Shown: positions 17,399 to 25,406, numbered from the stretch's first letter. The stretch is 64,000 nucleotides of DNA from Piscinibacter sp047600445 (GCF_047600445.1 NZ_JASGKT010000002.1:1116001-1180000); one strand, 5' to 3'. Notes: generated from the sequence alone by a model not told the origin. Translations and numbers: made by a program.

Positions 17399-20236
17399 TC
17401 AGCGCATCACGGCCGCGATGCAGGCCAGCACCTCGTCGGGCGTGAAGGGCTTGTCGATCACCGGTACCCGCACCTCGCGCAGGAACTCGTGCGCGCCGCT
17501 GCTCAGCGTGTCGCCGGTGACGACGATGACGCGACGCGCCAGCGCCGGGTGGCGGTGCTCGATGTCGCGGTACAGCGCCGGGCCGTCCATGCCGGGCATC
17601 TTCAGGTCGGTCATCACCAGGTCGAAGGGCTGCGCCGCGAGCTGTGCCAGCGCCTGTTCGCCGCTGTTCGCGAGCACCGCCGCGTGGCCGGCGTGCTGCA
17701 CGATCTCGCCCAGGATCTCGGCGATGTCGATCTCGTCGTCGACGATCAGCACGCGCCATGGCCCGCCCGCCGACGGCGTGGCCGCGGGTGCCGTCGCCGG
17801 GAGGGAGGGAGCCGCCGCCGGCGCGTGAGCCGGCAGGCTGACGACGAAGCGCGCGCCGCGGTTCGGCGCGTGCGGCGCGAGCAGCATGCTGCCGCCGTGC
17901 GACTGCACGATGCCCAGGCTCACCGACAGGCCCACGCCGGTGCCGTCGCCCACCGCCTTGGTGGTGAAAAAGGGCTCGAAGATGCGCGCGCCCAGTTCCG
18001 GCGCGATGCCGGGGCCGCTGTCCTGCACGACGACCTGCACCTCGTGTCCGCCGGCGGCGCGATGCGTGCTCACCTGCAGCTCGCGCCGGCCGGCCTGGCC
18101 GGACATGGCCTGCTGGGCATTGGTGAAGAGGTTCATGAACACCTGGCCGAGCTGGTCGGCATCGGCCAGCACCGGCGGCAGGTCGTCGGCGAGCGCGGCG
18201 TGCACGCTGATGCCGCTGCTGTCGAGCGTGTAGGCCAGCACCTCCAGCGCGTCGGTGATCACCCGGTTCACCGAGGTCGGTGCGCGCGTCACATCCTGGC
18301 GCCGCGCCATCGCGAGGAAGGTCTTCACGATGCGCGCGCAGCGCTCCGCCGCCTGGCGGATCCTGCCGGCGGTCTCGCGCTCGGTGGACGAACGCGCGGC
18401 CGATTCGAGCTGGATCGAGCGGCCCACGACCACCGCCAGCGGGTTGTTCAGCTCGTGCGCCACGCCGGCCAGCAGGCTGCCCAGCGCCGTGAGCTTCTCG
18501 CTCTGGTGCAGCGCCTCGCGCTGGCGCGCCAGGGTCTCCTCGGCGGCCAGGGTCTCGGACACGTCGCGCACGTTCAGCACCAGGCCCTGGATGGCGGGGT
18601 GGTGCCGCAGGTCGCTGGCTGCGACCTCCAGCGTGCGCCACTGGCCGTTGGCATGGCGGGCGCGGCACTGCACCGGCTTGCCCAGCGGCCGTTCCAGCCG
18701 CGGCCCGAGCTCGGCCGCGTCGTCGGGGTGCATCAGCGCCCGCGCCGGCGAGCCGACCAGCGCATCGACCGGATGGCCCAGCATGCGTTCGGCCGGCGGG
18801 CTGACGTAGCTGAACACGCCCCGGGCATCGACGACCGCGATCACGTCGGAGGCGTTCTCGGTCATGGCGCGCCAGCGCTCCTCGGTCAGGCGCAGCGAGG
18901 TCAGCGCCTCCTCGATGCGGCGCTTGTCCTCGCGCAGCGTGGCGTCGCGCTGCGCGACCTTGTCGGTCATGTCGTTGAACGCGGTGGCCAGCCGGCCCAG
19001 CTCGTCCTCGCGCGTGGTGGGCAGGCGCACGCCGGTGTCGCCGCCGGCCACGCGCTCGGCCGCGCGGGTCAGCTCGCCCAGCGGCGCGGCCACGTGCCGG
19101 CGCAGCACCAGGCCGAAGAGGGCCAGCAGGCTCAGCAGCACGCCCATGCCCGCCCCGGCGGCCCACAGCACGGGCCCGCGGGCCTGGTCGCGCACCAGCG
19201 TGCCGGGCTGGGCCGCGGCGATGTACCACTGCGGACCGTGGATCAGCGACACGGCGAAGTACGCGTCGCTTTGCGCGCCGTAGCCCGATTGCGGATGCCC
19301 GGTGGCGGCTTTTCGGGCGGCCTGGGCGAGCAGGCCCGGCAAGTCGCCGTCGAGCTGGTCCAGCCGGTAGGTGCCGACCTGGCGCGACAGCCGCTCGCCC
19401 ATCGCGGTGTCGGCGAGCAGGCGTCCGTCGGCGTGGAACAGCAGGTAGCGGCCCTCGCTGCCGTGCGGCGGCAGCACGCGGGCGAGGAAGTCGTTGAGCA
19501 GCAGCGTGCTGGCCACCGCCGCGACGTGGCGCCCGTCCACGTGGATGGGCGTGACCGCGGTGTAGACCGGCCCGAGCGTGGAGCCCACCTCGTCGATCTC
19601 CGCCATCGACCAGCGCGTGGGTGCGCCCGGCGCGGCCTGCTCGTAGGCCAGGCGGCCCCATTCGTAGTGGAGCTGGGTGAAGTCCTCGCCGATGTCGAAG
19701 ATCCAGTTCGGGTACAGGTAGGGGTCGAAGCCCATGTTGGCTTCTTCCGGCAGGCCGACGAAGAACAGGTTGTCGTGGCGCAGCGCCGCGCCCGGGCCGA
19801 AGTGCTTGGACAGGTCGTAGAACAGCACCACGCGGCGGCGCAGGTCGTCGTTGAGCGCCGCGGACCGGGCGATCCAGCCGGTGGGATGGATGCGCCCGTC
19901 GGCGATCTCGCGGCGGTTGCGCCAGGCTCCGTCGGGATAACGCGTCATCAGCGCGTCGAAGCGGCGCAGCGTCGCCGCGTCCTGGTATTGCGGCCATTGG
20001 CTGACGAAGGCGTTGCGCACGGTCTCGTGCGTCTCGGCGGAATGCTCCAGCACCCGTTCGGCCTGCCGCGCGCGCTCCTGCACGCGCAGCATCAGGCGGC
20101 TGGTGGCCTCGGCTTCGGTCTGCCGGAACAGCACATAGGTGCCCAGCAAACTGGTGAGCAGCAGCACCAGCGCCCCGCCCAGGGCGAGTCGCCACAGGGT
20201 CTGGCCGGTCAGCGTACGGGAAAAGGCGTGCTTCAT
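17399..20236 (-). CDS. Membrane hybrid histidine kinase (Cache-type sensor, HAMP, PAS, receiver) - kinase 2
   Basis: A 945-residue kinase with the same plan as kinase 1: membrane helix (LALGGALVLLLTSLLGTYVLF), periplasmic Cache-like domain, second helix, here with a HAMP linker (LRRHVAAPLGELTRAAERVAGGD), PAS (RWRAMTENASDVIAVVDARG), HisKA with His594 (GVAHELNNPL), HATPase (NLFTNAQQAM, DSGPGI, GTGVGLSV) and a receiver with Asp877 (VMTDLKMPGMDG). ATG at 20236 is preferred over an upstream TTG at 20266. Convergent with kinase 1; a probable diverged duplicate. Upstream lie a TATCGT -10 candidate (20282-20277) and a tandem GTTTCA site. Confidence 0.93.
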   Translation of the reverse strand: MKHAFSRTLTGQTLWRLALGGALVLLLTSLLGTYVLFRQTEAEATSRLMLRVQERARQAERVLEHSAETHETVRNAFVSQWPQYQDAATLRRFDALMTRYPDGAWRNRREIADGRIHPTGWIARSAALNDDLRRRVVLFYDLSKHFGPGAALRHDNLFFVGLPEEANMGFDPYLYPNWIFDIGEDFTQLHYEWGRLAYEQAAPGAPTRWSMAEIDEVGSTLGPVYTAVTPIHVDGRHVAAVASTLLLNDFLARVLPPHGSEGRYLLFHADGRLLADTAMGERLSRQVGTYRLDQLDGDLPGLLAQAARKAATGHPQSGYGAQSDAYFAVSLIHGPQWYIAAAQPGTLVRDQARGPVLWAAGAGMGVLLSLLALFGLVLRRHVAAPLGELTRAAERVAGGDTGVRLPTTREDELGRLATAFNDMTDKVAQRDATLREDKRRIEEALTSLRLTEERWRAMTENASDVIAVVDARGVFSYVSPPAERMLGHPVDALVGSPARALMHPDDAAELGPRLERPLGKPVQCRARHANGQWRTLEVAASDLRHHPAIQGLVLNVRDVSETLAAEETLARQREALHQSEKLTALGSLLAGVAHELNNPLAVVVGRSIQLESAARSSTERETAGRIRQAAERCARIVKTFLAMARRQDVTRAPTSVNRVITDALEVLAYTLDSSGISVHAALADDLPPVLADADQLGQVFMNLFTNAQQAMSGQAGRRELQVSTHRAAGGHEVQVVVQDSGPGIAPELGARIFEPFFTTKAVGDGTGVGLSVSLGIVQSHGGSMLLAPHAPNRGARFVVSLPAHAPAAAPSLPATAPAATPSAGGPWRVLIVDDEIDIAEILGEIVQHAGHAAVLANSGEQALAQLAAQPFDLVMTDLKMPGMDGPALYRDIEHRHPALARRVIVVTGDTLSSGAHEFLREVRVPVIDKPFTPDEVLACIAAVMR

Positions 20237-20326
20237 GCCGTCGAGGGGCCAGAGGCCGGGCCGCAAGGGCTGCGGGACGATAGCAGAGGCCCGGCGGCAG
20301 GCGCCGGGGCGGCGCCCGGCGCTTGT

Positions 20327-20341
20327 GTTTCATTGGTTTCA
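20327..20341 (-). promoter_or_regulatory. Tandem GTTTCA operator upstream of kinase 2
   Basis: GTTTCA-TTG-GTTTCA on the plus strand (TGAAAC-N3-TGAAAC toward the gene), with the same 9-bp period as the site at 13757, about 90 bp before the kinase 2 start codon. Confidence 0.6.
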
Positions 20342-20361
20342 GCCGCGGCGCGGCGCGCGCG

Positions 20362-21006
20362 TCAGAGCCGCGCCTGGGTGGCGAGCAGGCCGCCGGCCAG
20401 CATCAGCGCCGCGCCGCTCAGGCGCTGGAAGTGCCGCGCGCGCACCGGGTGCGACAGCGGCACCATCAGCCGCTGGCCGACCGCCGCGTAGGTGCTCATC
20501 ACGGTGCCGTCGACCACCATCCAGGTGATGAACAGCACGGCTGTCTGCGCTGCGCGCGGCTGTGATGGGTCGAGAAACTGCGGGAACAGCGCGCCGAAGA
20601 ACAGCAGGTCCTTCGGGTTGCTGATGCCCACCAGGAAGCCGGTGCGGAACAGCGGCAGCGGCGAATGGCGCGTCGGCACGACGACCGGCCGGCGCGCCGC
20701 GACGGGCGCAGGCACGGCGGCGTGGCGGCCGCGCCAGGTGTGCACGCCCAGCCAGATCAGGTAGGCCACGCCGAGCAGGCGCAGCAGGTCGAAGGCGCGC
20801 TCGCTGGCGGTCAGCACCTCCCACAGACCGAAGGCCGACACGCTCATCAGCACGAAGGAGGAGACGGTGCCGCCGAGCACCGTGGCCAGCGTGCGGCGGG
20901 CGCCGTGCTGCACGCCGTGGTTCACGCAGGTCAGCGCGGCGGGGCCGGGCGTGGCGATGACGAAGGCGATGACGCCGCAGTAGATCAGCCAGGTGTCGAG
21001 GGACAT
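20362..21006 (-). CDS. LysE/RhtB-family amino acid exporter
   Basis: A 214-residue inner-membrane protein with about six hydrophobic helices. The family signature FVIATPGPAALTCVNHGVQHG is at residues 14-34 and the second conserved stretch GFLVGISNPKDLLFFGALFPQF near 125-146. The family exports basic or hydroxylated amino acids, homoserine lactones or similar metabolites. It lies just upstream of kinase 2 on the same strand; whether it belongs to the signalling island is inference. A purine-rich GGAG lies upstream of the ATG. Confidence 0.92.
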   Translation of the reverse strand: MSLDTWLIYCGVIAFVIATPGPAALTCVNHGVQHGARRTLATVLGGTVSSFVLMSVSAFGLWEVLTASERAFDLLRLLGVAYLIWLGVHTWRGRHAAVPAPVAARRPVVVPTRHSPLPLFRTGFLVGISNPKDLLFFGALFPQFLDPSQPRAAQTAVLFITWMVVDGTVMSTYAAVGQRLMVPLSHPVRARHFQRLSGAALMLAGGLLATQARL

Positions 21007-21051
21007 GTCCGCTCTCCGGAAGGAGCCAAGGGATCGAGGGAAGAAAGGCCG

Positions 21052-21092
21052 GCGCAGCGCCCCGCGGCCGAAGTGACGGCGGGGCGCTGCGC
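21052..21092 (-). terminator. Terminator of the RCC1 lipoprotein gene
   Basis: A perfect 14-bp GC-rich inverted repeat (21052-21065 with 21079-21092, loop of 13) directly after the stop codon. On the minus strand it is followed by CCGGCCTTTCTT, a weak U-tract. Confidence 0.6.
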
Positions 21093-21100
21093 GTGGATGC

Positions 21101-22321
21101 TCAGGGCATCAGCGCGCCGGTGAACACCTGGACCGGCGTCAGGCGGCGGGTCTGCGTGCCGTCGCCGAGGCGGCCGTTCTCGTTCGCGCCCCAGGCCATC
21201 AGGCTGCCGTCGCTGCGCAGGGCCAGGCCGTGCACGAAGCCGGCGACGACCTCGCTGACCTGGCCCAGCCCGCTCACCGCCACCGGCGACGACTGCTGCG
21301 TCATGCCGCCGTTGCCGAGCTGGCCGTCGATGTTGTCGCCCCAGCTGCGCACGCTGCCGTCGTCCAGCAGTGCGTAGGTGTGGTCACCGCCGGCCTCGAT
21401 GCGCTTGACGCCGGCCAGGCCGTTGGTCTGCACCGGCGAGTAGCGGTGGACGAGGGTGCCGTCGCCGAGCTGGCCGTAGTCATTGGCGCCGAAGCCGCGC
21501 ACCGTGCCGTCGGCCAGCGAGACCACGCTGTGGAACCAGCCGCCCGCGATCGAGCTGACGTTGGCCAGGCCGCTCACGGCCGTGGGCAGGTGCTTCTCGT
21601 CGGTGCTGCCGACGCCGAGCTGGCCGAAGCTGTTGTCGCCCCAGGCCATCACGGTGCCGTCGTTCTTCAGCGCGAGCATGTGGTACATGCCGCCGCCCAG
21701 CACCTTCACGTCGGACAGCGTCGTGACCTGCACCGGCGAGTAGCGGTAGGTGTCGGTGCCGTCGCCGAGCTGGCCGTTGTAGTTGCGGCCCCACGACCAC
21801 ACCGTGCCGTCGGTCTTCAGCGCGAAGCTGTGGTAGCCCTTGGCGTGGATGGCCTTCACGCCGGTCAGGCCCGGCACGGCCTGCGGCGTGGCGCGGCTGT
21901 TGACGCTGCCGTCGCCGAGCTGGCCGCTGTCGTTGTAGCCCCAGGTCCAGACCGTGCCGTCGGACTTCAGTGCGAGCGAGTGGTACTCGCCCGCGGCCAC
22001 CTGCTTGACGCCCGCCAGACCCGGCACCTGGATCGGCGCGTGGCGGTCGATGTGCGTGCCGTCACCGAGCTGGCCGTCGCCGTTGCGGCCCCAGGTCCAG
22101 ACGCTGCCGTCGTTCTTGATGGCCATCGTGTGGCGATAGCCGGCGGAGACCGTGAAGCCGCCCGCGCCGCTGCCACCGCTGCTGTCCGGCGGCGTGCTGG
22201 TGCCGGTGTCGCCGTCGGCGCCGGACTCGGCGCCTGCGCTTCCGCCCCCGCCGCAGCCGGTGACGAGGGTGGTGGCCATCAGCGCGGACCCGCAGAGGAT
22301 CCACAGACGATCGTTCTTCAT
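21101..22321 (-). CDS. RCC1-repeat lipoprotein
   Basis: A 406-residue surface or periplasmic lipoprotein. The signal peptide ends in the lipobox LVTGC with Cys23; a Gly/Ser/Asp-rich tether of about 30 residues follows, then seven RCC1/alpha-tubulin-suppressor repeats of about 51 residues, each with the pattern H(S/T)xALKxDGTVWxWGxNxxGQLGDG. Seven blades make a closed propeller, normally a protein-protein interaction platform. AGGAG precedes the ATG by nine bases. Its promoter shares a 29-nt block with the deiminase gene, suggesting joint control. Bacterial members have no assigned reaction. Confidence 0.93.
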   Translation of the reverse strand: MKNDRLWILCGSALMATTLVTGCGGGGSAGAESGADGDTGTSTPPDSSGGSGAGGFTVSAGYRHTMAIKNDGSVWTWGRNGDGQLGDGTHIDRHAPIQVPGLAGVKQVAAGEYHSLALKSDGTVWTWGYNDSGQLGDGSVNSRATPQAVPGLTGVKAIHAKGYHSFALKTDGTVWSWGRNYNGQLGDGTDTYRYSPVQVTTLSDVKVLGGGMYHMLALKNDGTVMAWGDNSFGQLGVGSTDEKHLPTAVSGLANVSSIAGGWFHSVVSLADGTVRGFGANDYGQLGDGTLVHRYSPVQTNGLAGVKRIEAGGDHTYALLDDGSVRSWGDNIDGQLGNGGMTQQSSPVAVSGLGQVSEVVAGFVHGLALRSDGSLMAWGANENGRLGDGTQTRRLTPVQVFTGALMP

Positions 22322-22387
22322 TTTCCAAAGCTCCTGTTCGTTCCGCGTCGCGGAGGGCTGCGAGCTGCAACCGTGCTTCTCGCTGGA

Positions 22388-22416
22388 CAGGAAGTTTGAA
22401 AAACGCGCGTATCAAT
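22388..22416 (-). promoter_or_regulatory. Conserved 29-nt promoter block of the RCC1 lipoprotein gene
   Basis: The partner of 13703-13731 (24 of 29 bases identical). Toward the gene it reads ATTGATAC, then GCGTTTTTCA, then ACTTCCTG, ending 66 nt before the start codon. A GTTTCA box lies 15 nt further upstream, against 25 nt in the deiminase promoter, a difference of one helical turn. Confidence 0.55.
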
Positions 22417-22431
22417 CCGACGGCGGGCTTT

Positions 22432-22446
22432 GTTTCAATGGTTGAG
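22432..22446 (-). promoter_or_regulatory. Degenerate tandem GTTTCA operator upstream of the RCC1 lipoprotein
   Basis: GTTTCA-ATG-GTTGAG on the plus strand: the first box is perfect and the second keeps GTT, at the same 9-bp period as the sites at 13757 and 20327. An inverted TGAAAC follows at 22452-22457. Confidence 0.45.
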
Positions 22447-22463
22447 GGCGGCTGAAACGGAAA

Positions 22464-22491
22464 CGCGGCCGCCGGCGAGCCGGCGGCCGCG
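22464..22491 (-). terminator. Terminator after the small beta-barrel gene
   Basis: A perfect 12-bp stem (22464-22475 with 22480-22491) with a four-base loop, 11 bp past the stop codon; on the minus strand it is followed by TTTCCGTTTC. Confidence 0.75.
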
Positions 22492-22502
22492 ATGATCCGC
22501 GG

Positions 22503-23024
22503 TCAGAACTTGTAGTTCAGGCCCACCGAGTACATGTCGGCGTTCGACTTGTCGCCCAGCGCGTCGAAGCGGTAGCGCTCCCACTCGCCGCGCACGCCCA
22601 GGCGCGGGTCGAAGTCGTACTGCAGCCCGGCGCCGACCTTGTAGCTGGTGCCGCGGTCGCTGCCGTCCAGGCTGCTCCTGAGCTTGCCGTTGAACACGCC
22701 GACGCGGCCCAGCGCCGAGAAGCCGTTGCCCAGCGGCAGCGTGCCCACCGCGTCGGCGAAGTAGCCGTCGGCCTTCAGCCGGCCGGCGGCGCTGTCGAAC
22801 TTGCCCAGGCGCGCGTAGCCGGCCTCGATGCCGAAGTTGGGCGTGAACGACCAGCCGCCGTAGAGCTTGCCGCCGGTGGACGATTTGTCGGTGGACAGGC
22901 CGCCGATGTCGTCGCCCTTCCAGTGCGAGGACGACAGGCTGCCGCCGACCGACAGGCCTTCGGCATGCGCCGCGGCGGCGCCGAGCAGGGCCACGGACAC
23001 GAGGGCGTTGGCGAACTTCTTCAT
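22503..23024 (-). CDS. Small outer-membrane beta-barrel protein (OmpA-like/porin_8 fold)
   Basis: A 173-residue exported protein. Its signal peptide is MKKFANALVSVALLGAAAAHA; the mature part alternates hydrophobic and polar residues in eight likely beta strands (for example GGKLYGGWSFTPNFGIEAGYARLG and KVGAGLQYDFDPRLGVRGEWERYRF) and ends in the aromatic YKF expected for BAM-mediated insertion. This matches the OmpA beta-barrel/opacity family without the C-terminal peptidoglycan domain. AAGGAG lies ten bases before the ATG. A defined terminator follows. Confidence 0.87.
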   Translation of the reverse strand: MKKFANALVSVALLGAAAAHAEGLSVGGSLSSSHWKGDDIGGLSTDKSSTGGKLYGGWSFTPNFGIEAGYARLGKFDSAAGRLKADGYFADAVGTLPLGNGFSALGRVGVFNGKLRSSLDGSDRGTSYKVGAGLQYDFDPRLGVRGEWERYRFDALGDKSNADMYSVGLNYKF

Positions 23025-23243
23025 GGAGGAACTCCTTGTGTGAGTGAAGGCCGCGCGCATCGGGGCGCACGGCGGATTTCGACGATGCGCGGCCATCGTG
23101 AAGCGCATGCGAGCGCGTGATGAAGTTGTGTGGGCTCGCGTAAAGGCGGGTGAAAGGCGTGCGCCCAGGCGTCGGGCGCGGAACCCGGCCGCGTGTGGGG
23201 TGTCCAAGGCCGGCGCTGGCACGAAGCAGGCATCATCGGCGCC

Positions 23244-23990
23244 ATGACCGCGCTGCTCGCCCCCGACTTCACCGAACCCGATGCGCTCGACGACGCGCTG
23301 CGCCGCGACGGCCACGCCGCGCTCGCCCCGGAAGGACTGGCGCGGCTGACCGGCCTCGCGCCTGCATCGTTCGACGCCTGGCTGCCGTCGTGGAACCGCC
23401 TGCCGCCCGACGCCCATTTGCGCGACGGCGGCCGCTACCGGCGCCGCCGCCACGGCAGCTTCGTGGTGCGCGGCGACGCGGCCAGCGCGGAGGCGCACCG
23501 CGCGCACTGGCAGCCGGTGTCGTACAACGCGCTGCACGGCGGCATCGAGCGCTGGTTCGAGCCGCTCGAAGCCGCGCTCGCCGGCGATGCGGCCTTCACG
23601 CGGCTGCTCGTCGCGCTGGGCGGCGTCTGCTCGGCGCGCAAGGGCGCGCAGCCGTGGTACGTCGAGGCGCACCAGTTCCGCATCGACACCGAGGGCGGCA
23701 TCGGCCGGCCCACGCCGGAAGGCGCGCACCGCGACGGCGTCGACTTCGTCGCGGTGATCCTCGCGGCGCGCGAAGGCGTGAAGGGCGGCGAGAGCCGCGT
23801 CTTCGACGCCAACGGGCCGCAGGGCCGGCGCTTCACGCTGACGCGGCCCTGGACCACGCTGCTGCTCGACGACGAGCGCGTGATCCACGAGACCACGCCG
23901 ATCCAGCCGGCCGCGCCGGGCGGGCACCGCGACACGCTGGTGCTGACCTACCGCGCGCATGGCTTCCAGGATCCGACGCCCTCGCGCTGA
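23244..23990 (+). CDS. 2OG-Fe dioxygenase family protein (PF10014)
   Basis: A 248-residue member of the family of Fe(II)/2-oxoglutarate amino acid hydroxylases that includes Bacillus isoleucine dioxygenase. The facial triad is readable: His162-x-Asp164 in AHRDGVDF and distal His228 in GGHRDTLVLTYR, with the following Arg a candidate for 2-oxoglutarate binding. FRIDTEGGIGRPTPEGAHRDG is the family core. The family hydroxylates free aliphatic amino acids; the substrate here is unknown. CATCAT ends seven bases before the ATG and there is no ribosome site, so the message may be leaderless. Confidence 0.85.
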   Translation: MTALLAPDFTEPDALDDALRRDGHAALAPEGLARLTGLAPASFDAWLPSWNRLPPDAHLRDGGRYRRRRHGSFVVRGDAASAEAHRAHWQPVSYNALHGGIERWFEPLEAALAGDAAFTRLLVALGGVCSARKGAQPWYVEAHQFRIDTEGGIGRPTPEGAHRDGVDFVAVILAAREGVKGGESRVFDANGPQGRRFTLTRPWTTLLLDDERVIHETTPIQPAAPGGHRDTLVLTYRAHGFQDPTPSR

Positions 23991-24006
23991 GCGCGCTTCG
24001 ACACGA

Positions 24007-24035
24007 TTGACGGCGCGGCGCGTGTGCGCGACACT
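24007..24035 (+). promoter_or_regulatory. Promoter of the rsgA leader transcript
   Basis: TTGACG (24007-24012), a 17-bp spacer and GACACT (24030-24035) make one of the best sigma-70 promoters in the window. A start near 24042 gives rsgA a leader of about 270 nt. Confidence 0.6.
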
Positions 24036-24108
24036 GCGCGCCGTTTTGCCGATCCCCGCGGCCGCATCGCGCGGCCGCTCCCGCAACCCGAAGCCGAGGA
24101 GGTGCCCG

Positions 24109-24150
24109 ATGAACACGATGGACATTGCCCTGCTCGCGGCCGTCGCCTGA
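24109..24150 (+). CDS. 13-residue leader peptide upstream of rsgA
   Basis: MNTMDIALLAAVA followed by TGA. A near-perfect Shine-Dalgarno GAGGAGGT (24096-24103) lies five bases before the ATG, stronger than that of most genes here. It sits inside the predicted rsgA leader, 164 nt before the rsgA start, and is followed by stable hairpins. This looks like a regulatory upstream ORF; no run of a single codon stands out, apart from alanines and leucines. Confidence 0.55.
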   Translation: MNTMDIALLAAVA

Positions 24151-24245
24151 CGCGCTTTCGGGTCTCGCGTTTCCCGCCTTCCGGCACTCCCGCATCGTGA
24201 CCTGAGCCGCGCGCGCCGCGGCCGCTTTCCGTTCGCTCCTGCTCC

Positions 24246-24288
24246 CCGCCGTTCGCGGCGGCCGGCCGGCGTGCCCGTGCGCGCCGGC
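24246..24288 (+). promoter_or_regulatory. Paired hairpins in the rsgA leader
   Basis: Two adjacent stable stems: CCGCCG-TTCG-CGGCGG (24246-24261, a UUCG tetraloop) and GCCGGCG with CGCCGGC (24265-24271 with 24282-24288, loop of ten), ending 26 nt before the rsgA start. They could act as an attenuator or as a block to translation controlled by the upstream short ORF. Confidence 0.45.
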
Positions 24289-24314
24289 AACCGATCCGGA
24301 AACACCTCATCACC

Positions 24315-25406
24315 ATGATGCAAATCGATTTCGAGCGCCTGCGCGCGATGGGCCTGACCCCCGCGCTGGCGAACCAGGCGATGGCCTGCGCGGCGCAACT
24401 GGCCGACGCCGCGCCGCTCGCCCCGATGCGGCTGAGCGCGCTGCACCGCGAGACGCTGCAACTGCACGACGGCGCGCTGGAATGCGGCGCGCGGGTGCTG
24501 CCGCGCCTGGCGCGCACGCTGGCCGACGACGAAGACGCGCTGGCCGTCGGCGACTGGGTGCTCGCCGCGCCCGACGCGCACGGCGCGCTGTGGGTGCACG
24601 CGCGCGTGCCGCCCGTCACGCGCCTCGTGCGCCGCGACGCCGACGGACGCCGCCACCCGGTGGTGGCCAACGTCGACACCGCGCTGCTCGTGATGGGCCT
24701 GGACGCCGACTTCAACCCGCGCCGCATGGAGCGCTTCCTCGCGCTGGTGCAGGGCAGCGGCGTCGCGCCGCTGATCGTGCTGACCAAGGCCGACACCCTG
24801 CCCGACGCGCGCGCGCTCTACGCGCGCATGCAGACGCTGCGCGAGCGGCTGCCGGCGGGCGCCGAGATGCTCGCGCTCGATGCGCGCGACGCCGAGGCGG
24901 CGCAGTGCCTCGCGCCGCACGCGCTGCCGGGGCGGACGCTGGCGCTGCTCGGCTCGTCGGGCGCGGGCAAGTCGACGCTGACCAACACGCTGCTCGGGCG
25001 GGCCGCGCAGCACACCGGCGCGCTGCGCGCCGGCGACGGCCGCGGCCAGCACACGACCACGGCGCGCACGCTGTTCGCGCTGCCCGGCGGCGCCTGCGTG
25101 ATCGACACGCCCGGGCTGCGCGCGCTGCGGCCCGACGCCGACGAGGCGCAGGTGGCGGCCACCTTCGGCGACGTCGCCGCGCTCGCGCCGCACTGCCGCT
25201 TCCGCGACTGCACGCACCGCGGGGAGCCGGGCTGCGCGGTGCGCGCCGCGCTGGACGACGACCGCCTGCGCAACTACCACAAGCTGCTGCGCGAGGCGCG
25301 CCGCGACACGATGAGCGCGCTGGAGCGCCAGCGCCAGGTGGCGGCGTGGAAGGCGCGCGGCCGCGCCGGCGCGGCGCGCGCGAAGGCGAAGCGCGAGCCC
25401 GGCTGA
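24315..25406 (+). CDS. rsgA: Ribosome small subunit-dependent GTPase RsgA
   Basis: A 363-residue circularly permuted GTPase that checks late 30S assembly. The G motifs appear in the permuted order G4 (LTKAD), G1 (GSSGAGKST), G2 region (GDGRGQHTTTARTL) and G3 (DTPGLRAL), with an N-terminal OB-like domain and a C-terminal zinc finger CxxxxCTHxxxxGC. The start MMQIDFERL fits homologues. Longer than E. coli RsgA by a basic Ala/Arg/Lys C-terminal tail, probably rRNA-binding. Transcribed alone behind a long leader with an upstream short ORF. Confidence 0.94.
   Translation: MMQIDFERLRAMGLTPALANQAMACAAQLADAAPLAPMRLSALHRETLQLHDGALECGARVLPRLARTLADDEDALAVGDWVLAAPDAHGALWVHARVPPVTRLVRRDADGRRHPVVANVDTALLVMGLDADFNPRRMERFLALVQGSGVAPLIVLTKADTLPDARALYARMQTLRERLPAGAEMLALDARDAEAAQCLAPHALPGRTLALLGSSGAGKSTLTNTLLGRAAQHTGALRAGDGRGQHTTTARTLFALPGGACVIDTPGLRALRPDADEAQVAATFGDVAALAPHCRFRDCTHRGEPGCAVRAALDDDRLRNYHKLLREARRDTMSALERQRQVAAWKARGRAGAARAKAKREPG

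Noticed and set aside
20237..20266. Upstream TTG start for kinase 2 (adds ten residues)
   Set aside because: No ribosome site favours it, and ATG at 20236 starts directly before the membrane helix with a normal basic N-terminus.
23025..23243. Operator in the beta-barrel/2OG divergent region
   Set aside because: Several CTTCA-type words occur, but their spacing is irregular and none matches the GTTTCA repeat.
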